NCBI GenBank assembly: GCA_902490585.1
Contig: CABUEI010000003.1
Location: 1 to 64,000, forward strand
DNA: 64,000 nt
DNA from: an uncultured Oscillospiraceae bacterium
GTDB lineage: Bacteria > Bacillota > Clostridia > Oscillospirales > Ruminococcaceae
Reading direction: 5' to 3'
Within the stretch, counting starts at the first letter, position 1. Each line of letters begins with the position of its first letter. The position numbers and the translations under genes were made by a program. Under the pieces are notes generated by a model. That model did not search any database. It saw only the letters and a program-made list of their open reading frames with translations, and was not told the DNA's origin. Below are positions 61,254-64,000 of this stretch, in pieces.

Positions 61254-61571
61254 TCAATCACTCCCTTCGGCCGGTATCTTATGATTTTTTAATCTGTTCT
61301 TATGCTTCTTGGCAAATTCACTTGCTGCCGCCCGTCGCTCATCGCTGTACGGCTCGGTCAGGCGAAAGCAGAACCGACCTTTCACAACCTCAAAGGAAAG
61401 ACCACCGTCCTCTGTGTCATCGGTCAGTCTACATAGATCAGGATGCTTGACCGAGTAGGCGGTCAGTCTGTTTTTGAGATCGGTGTTATAGGTGTTGACC
61501 GTAAGCCACGGACTTGCTTCATCGAAGAATATCTCTGTTGTTTTCTGTGTCTTTTTCAGACCTGTTTTCAT
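61254..61571 (-). CDS. Small conserved integrative-element protein
   Basis: 105 aa. FFDEASPWLTVNTYNTDLKNRLTAYSVKHPDLCRLTDDTEDGGLSFEV...RRAAASEFAKKHK is a small protein found in clostridial conjugative elements; I recognise the type but not the function. AAAGGAGCG site. It is the first gene after the leader, which an IS has split. Confidence 0.65.
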   Translation of the reverse strand: MKTGLKKTQKTTEIFFDEASPWLTVNTYNTDLKNRLTAYSVKHPDLCRLTDDTEDGGLSFEVVKGRFCFRLTEPYSDERRAAASEFAKKHKNRLKNHKIPAEGSD

Positions 61572-62110
61572 TACATCACGCTCCTTTCTGAAAATAACTT
61601 ATTATTTGTTTTTGTAAGAGGGGCATTTTTGGCCGAACTTTCACAGTTCAAGACCTGTAAAAAATACAGATTTTCTGATAGAAATGCCCCAAATGATGCG
61701 GACATAGTTAAAGTCTTTTCTGTTTGAAAAATCCCGACTTTTACAGCTCAAGAGCCATTTTGCTGAATATTCCGCCAAAGTTGAACACCCTGACCGTTTT
61801 GAATTGAACAGTGCGACCGCCCAAATTGAACAGTCAAACCGCCGGAATTGAACAGTGCGACCGCAAAGGTTGTACATTGACGGATTAATAATGAAATGGT
61901 ATCATAAATATGCTTTTAACCGTAGCAGAGGATAGTGCAACGCTGAGGAGCGACATGAGCGCTGTGTGCGGGGTTTGGCGGGAAGAGTGATGCCGTATGA
62001 CCGGGGTCACTCTTTTTTTGTATTGTAATCACTCTTCTTCACTCTTCCCGGAAAACCTTTTATGCGTTAAACCTCAGGTTCGGACAGCGTCCGATGCACC
62101 GTAGGTGCTA

Positions 62111-62857
62111 TTATGTTTCCGTAACGCCTTTGCGTTTGCGCATAGATTCCTTGCATTCAATAACTACCGAATATGAATCGTGTTCAATGCGGTCACATAT
62201 TGCATCGGCAATTATTGGGTCACCTAACTTTTCAGGCCATCCCGGTATATCAAACTGAGAACAAAAAATGGTGGATGCCTTTTTGTATCTTGCCTCTGCA
62301 ATTTCAAGTAAATCTCTGGCCTCGGTTTCTTTAAGGGGATACAATAGCCATTCGTCTAAAATTAATAATGCCGGCTTTTTGTATTGCTGGATCACCTTTC
62401 TGTAATTACCGCTACTGCGTGCAATTGCAAGCTCGGTTAAAAGCTCGGGAAGTCTAACATATCTGACCGACAAAAAATTCCTTACTGCTGCCATACCTAA
62501 CGCACAGGCAAGATAGGTTTTACCGCTGCCGGTAGCCCCGAGTAAAAGTATATTGTGCCTTTCTGCAATGTAGTTGCAGGAAGCAAGCCTTGCTATTTGA
62601 ACAGAGTCTAAATTTCGATCTGAGTGGTATTCAATATCCTCAACACAAGCACCCGTTTCCGAAAATTTTGCCTGCTTTATTAATCTTTTAAGATGATTGT
62701 TTTTACGGGATGTCCATTCTTGGTCTACTAAAAGACCGAACCTATCCTCAAAAGCCAATCCGTTAATATTAGGGTCGGTAAGCTGCTCCTTAAAGGCTCT
62801 TGCCATAGCGGTAAGCTTCATTTCCTGTAGTTTAGTAACTGTATTTTCTGTTAACAT
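62111..62857 (-). CDS. istB: IstB, ATP-binding helper of IS21-family transposase
   Basis: 248 aa. AAA+ ATPase with Walker A LLGATGSGKTYLA and Walker B LLILDEWLL; full IstB length. IstB loads IstA on target DNA. The ATG overlaps the residual istA stop (TAATG), the normal IS21 coupling. Without IstA it cannot transpose alone. Confidence 0.95.
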   Translation of the reverse strand: MLTENTVTKLQEMKLTAMARAFKEQLTDPNINGLAFEDRFGLLVDQEWTSRKNNHLKRLIKQAKFSETGACVEDIEYHSDRNLDSVQIARLASCNYIAERHNILLLGATGSGKTYLACALGMAAVRNFLSVRYVRLPELLTELAIARSSGNYRKVIQQYKKPALLILDEWLLYPLKETEARDLLEIAEARYKKASTIFCSQFDIPGWPEKLGDPIIADAICDRIEHDSYSVVIECKESMRKRKGVTET

Positions 62858-63041
62858 TAGTTTTTCCTCCCTGCATAATACTCTGCTCCACGGGTAAACC
62901 CGTATTGCGATGATGATGGTTTTTCTTCTTCCGGGGGTTGTTCCTTATTACTGTTGTTCTTGAACAGTCGCAGGCGTCGGCTATTTGGGTTTTGTTGAGA
63001 CCAAGGCTGTCCAGCCTCAGTATCTCTCGGTAATTGGTCAT
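62857..63041 (-). pseudogene. istA: istA remnant, internally deleted
   Basis: About 33 N-terminal codons (MTNYREILRLDSLGLNKTQIADACDCSRT, an HTH) are joined out of frame near 62940 to the last ~20 codons of istA (..YGFTRGAEYYAGRKN and stop). The catalytic DDE region, about 1.3 kb, is gone. Nonfunctional. Confidence 0.9.
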
Positions 63042-63242
63042 ATTTTTGACCTCCTAATGAATATTTACACCGCTTTCGCAGTGCATATATCCATTATACC
63101 GACCATATGCTGTGCATTGAAGTGTGTGTCACTATTACCTTAATTGCGGGGTGTTCAACCTCTGCGGCCGTACTGTTCAATCTCGGCGGTCAGACTGTTC
63201 AACTTGAGCGGTCAAGGTGTTCAGTTTTTCGCGGAATACTCA

Positions 63243-63693
63243 ATTTTGCCGTTCTATCCGAATGTCGTTCCTGCCCCGGAATTTCACCGCAGCGTTGCTA
63301 CGCTCGCTCTCGACAGAGAGGTCATCGCACAGTCATATCCCATTCGGACGGTCATTCAGTTTTCAAAGTACAACTGGAGTTTATATGTCACGATCGTAAA
63401 TTCGATTTAAGTGCCGAGAGAAAAATAAAAAGCCGCCACATATCAACACTAATAATCGGCGAAAGCTTTGCTCTCGCTTCAAATCAGATGCTCATATGTG
63501 ACGACTTTGAATTATTCAAAAGACCATACTGTTTGCGTCGACTCAACTCCAACTTAAACAGTACAAAAAATTCACGGTGGCGAGTCACGGTACGCTCCGA
63601 AAGGAGAATACCGCCGGTATAGCGGATTTGTACCTAACTATACCTCTACGAGGACATCATATTCAGTTGTAGTTCCTCCTAAGAGGCTGTTTT
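63243..63693 (-). promoter_or_regulatory. Long leader of the integrative element operon
   Basis: About 450 bp between the IS and the promoter with no convincing gene on the minus strand. An AGGAGGAAC near 63680 leads into a short frame without a normal start codon, and several small inverted repeats are present. Leaders of this type recur in clostridial elements. Probably a regulatory RNA leader. Confidence 0.45.
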
Positions 63694-63723
63694 ATTATAG
63701 CAGATAGAACATTTGTTTGTCAA
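63694..63723 (-). promoter_or_regulatory. Promoter of the integrative element operon
   Basis: TTGACA, 18 bp, TATAAT on the minus strand. It reads toward the leader and the genes at 61.6-57.8 kb, with the IS between. Confidence 0.8.
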
Positions 63724-63760
63724 GTGCTTTTGGTGCAACACGACACTTTTAATTGTTCTT

Positions 63761-64000
63761 TTATTGTTCTAATGTTACCCAAATCTCCGGCGTCAAATTT
63801 AAATTGACCGCTGCCTTTTTAAAATCATTTAATGCATCAAGCAAATGAAATGATTTAAAATCTGAAAGTTTATTCAAAGTTTTTCTGCTTGTCAACATCC
63901 ACAAACAAACATTTCGACCGCTAAATACATTTTCGCCCACCTCGCCTGCATTAGACAATCGTAACGATGTGGTAGCCTGTTTCACCAAATAGACCAAGTC
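63761..64000 (-). CDS. C-terminal part of an unidentified protein (runs off the window)
   Basis: About 79 codons visible, ending ...FHLLDALNDFKKAAVNLNLTPEIWVTLEQ. The frame is open to the window edge, so the gene starts outside. I do not recognise the family. Confidence 0.5.
   Translation of the reverse strand, partial: DLVYLVKQATTSLRLSNAGEVGENVFSGRNVCLWMLTSRKTLNKLSDFKSFHLLDALNDFKKAAVNLNLTPEIWVTLEQ

Larger units (their letters stand above)
61766..63242 (-). mobile_element. IS21-family element with internal istA deletion
   Basis: 1477 bp. The ends match as imperfect inverted repeats (TGAATATTCCGCC.. at 61766; TGAGTATTCCGCG.. read back from 63242). Each end is followed by several copies of a ~20-bp internal repeat (TTGAACAGT...GACCGC), as in IS21. 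A 7-bp target duplication, ATTTTGC, flanks it exactly (61759-61765 and 63243-63249). istB is whole; istA retains only its ends. The 230 bp between istB and the left end hold only a plus-strand hairpin (near 61993-62022). Confidence 0.9.

Noticed and set aside
63107..63622. 171-codon plus-strand frame across the IS end and the leader
   Set aside because: Its first part translates IS terminal repeats, so the frame as a whole cannot be one gene. The remaining part may be conserved DNA but lacks a start and ribosome site.

Overview
The window is almost entirely mobile DNA, and nearly every gene lies on the minus strand, so it reads from high to low coordinates. Protein families, strong AGGAGG ribosome binding sites and TTGACA/TATAAT promoters point to a low-to-mid GC Firmicute of the class Clostridia, probably a gut Oscillospiraceae or Lachnospiraceae type. 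This is inferred from gene content; there is no rRNA or housekeeping gene to settle it. No tRNA, rRNA or CRISPR array was seen.

Region 1 (about 1-42.9 kb) is a siphovirus-like prophage of the HK97 type. In transcription order it holds a sigma-like regulator (42.6 kb), small early genes, a DUF2800 nuclease, a DUF2815 single-strand binding protein, a BRO/KilAC antirepressor, family A DNA polymerase, D5/P4 primase-helicase, VRR-NUC nuclease, SNF2 helicase, an ArpU-like regulator, HNH nuclease and small terminase. Next comes an accessory block: ParB-methylase fusion, repeat-bearing C5 methylase, amidoligase and a GGCT-fold partner. Then follow large terminase, portal, ClpP-type protease, major capsid, connectors, major tail protein, frameshifted tail chaperones, tape measure, tail proteins, holin and GH25 lysin. 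Two autonomous 'morons', a HEAT-repeat protein and an alpha/beta hydrolase, each have their own promoter and terminator. Downstream of lysis lie cargo genes (LytTR regulator, VWA-lipase, membrane protein), a zinc-ribbon HTH protein, a SHOCT-like protein and two tandem large serine recombinases.

Region 2 (42.9-57.5 kb) is one long restriction-modification operon, from a consensus promoter at 57.47-57.50 kb to a strong terminator at 42.9 kb. Its order is a pseudo-methylase/specificity fusion, HsdR, an ADP-ribosylglycohydrolase-HsdM fusion, a second HsdM, two tandem hsdS genes, a tyrosine recombinase, an unknown Cys/His-rich protein, a third hsdS cassette without a ribosome binding site, and an ImmA/IrrE protease with an XRE-like HTH. 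It looks like a phase-variable Type I system with unusual parts. The ADP-ribosylglycohydrolase-HsdM fusion carries an internal Shine-Dalgarno and ATG that could also yield a stand-alone HsdM. I regard this operon as the best candidate for an undescribed system.

Region 3 (57.6-64 kb) is the end of a second integrative element. It holds a TndX-like large serine recombinase, a ParB-like protein and small conserved element genes, with a long leader and a promoter at 63.7 kb. An IS21-family element with a 7-bp target duplication and a gutted istA sits in that leader.
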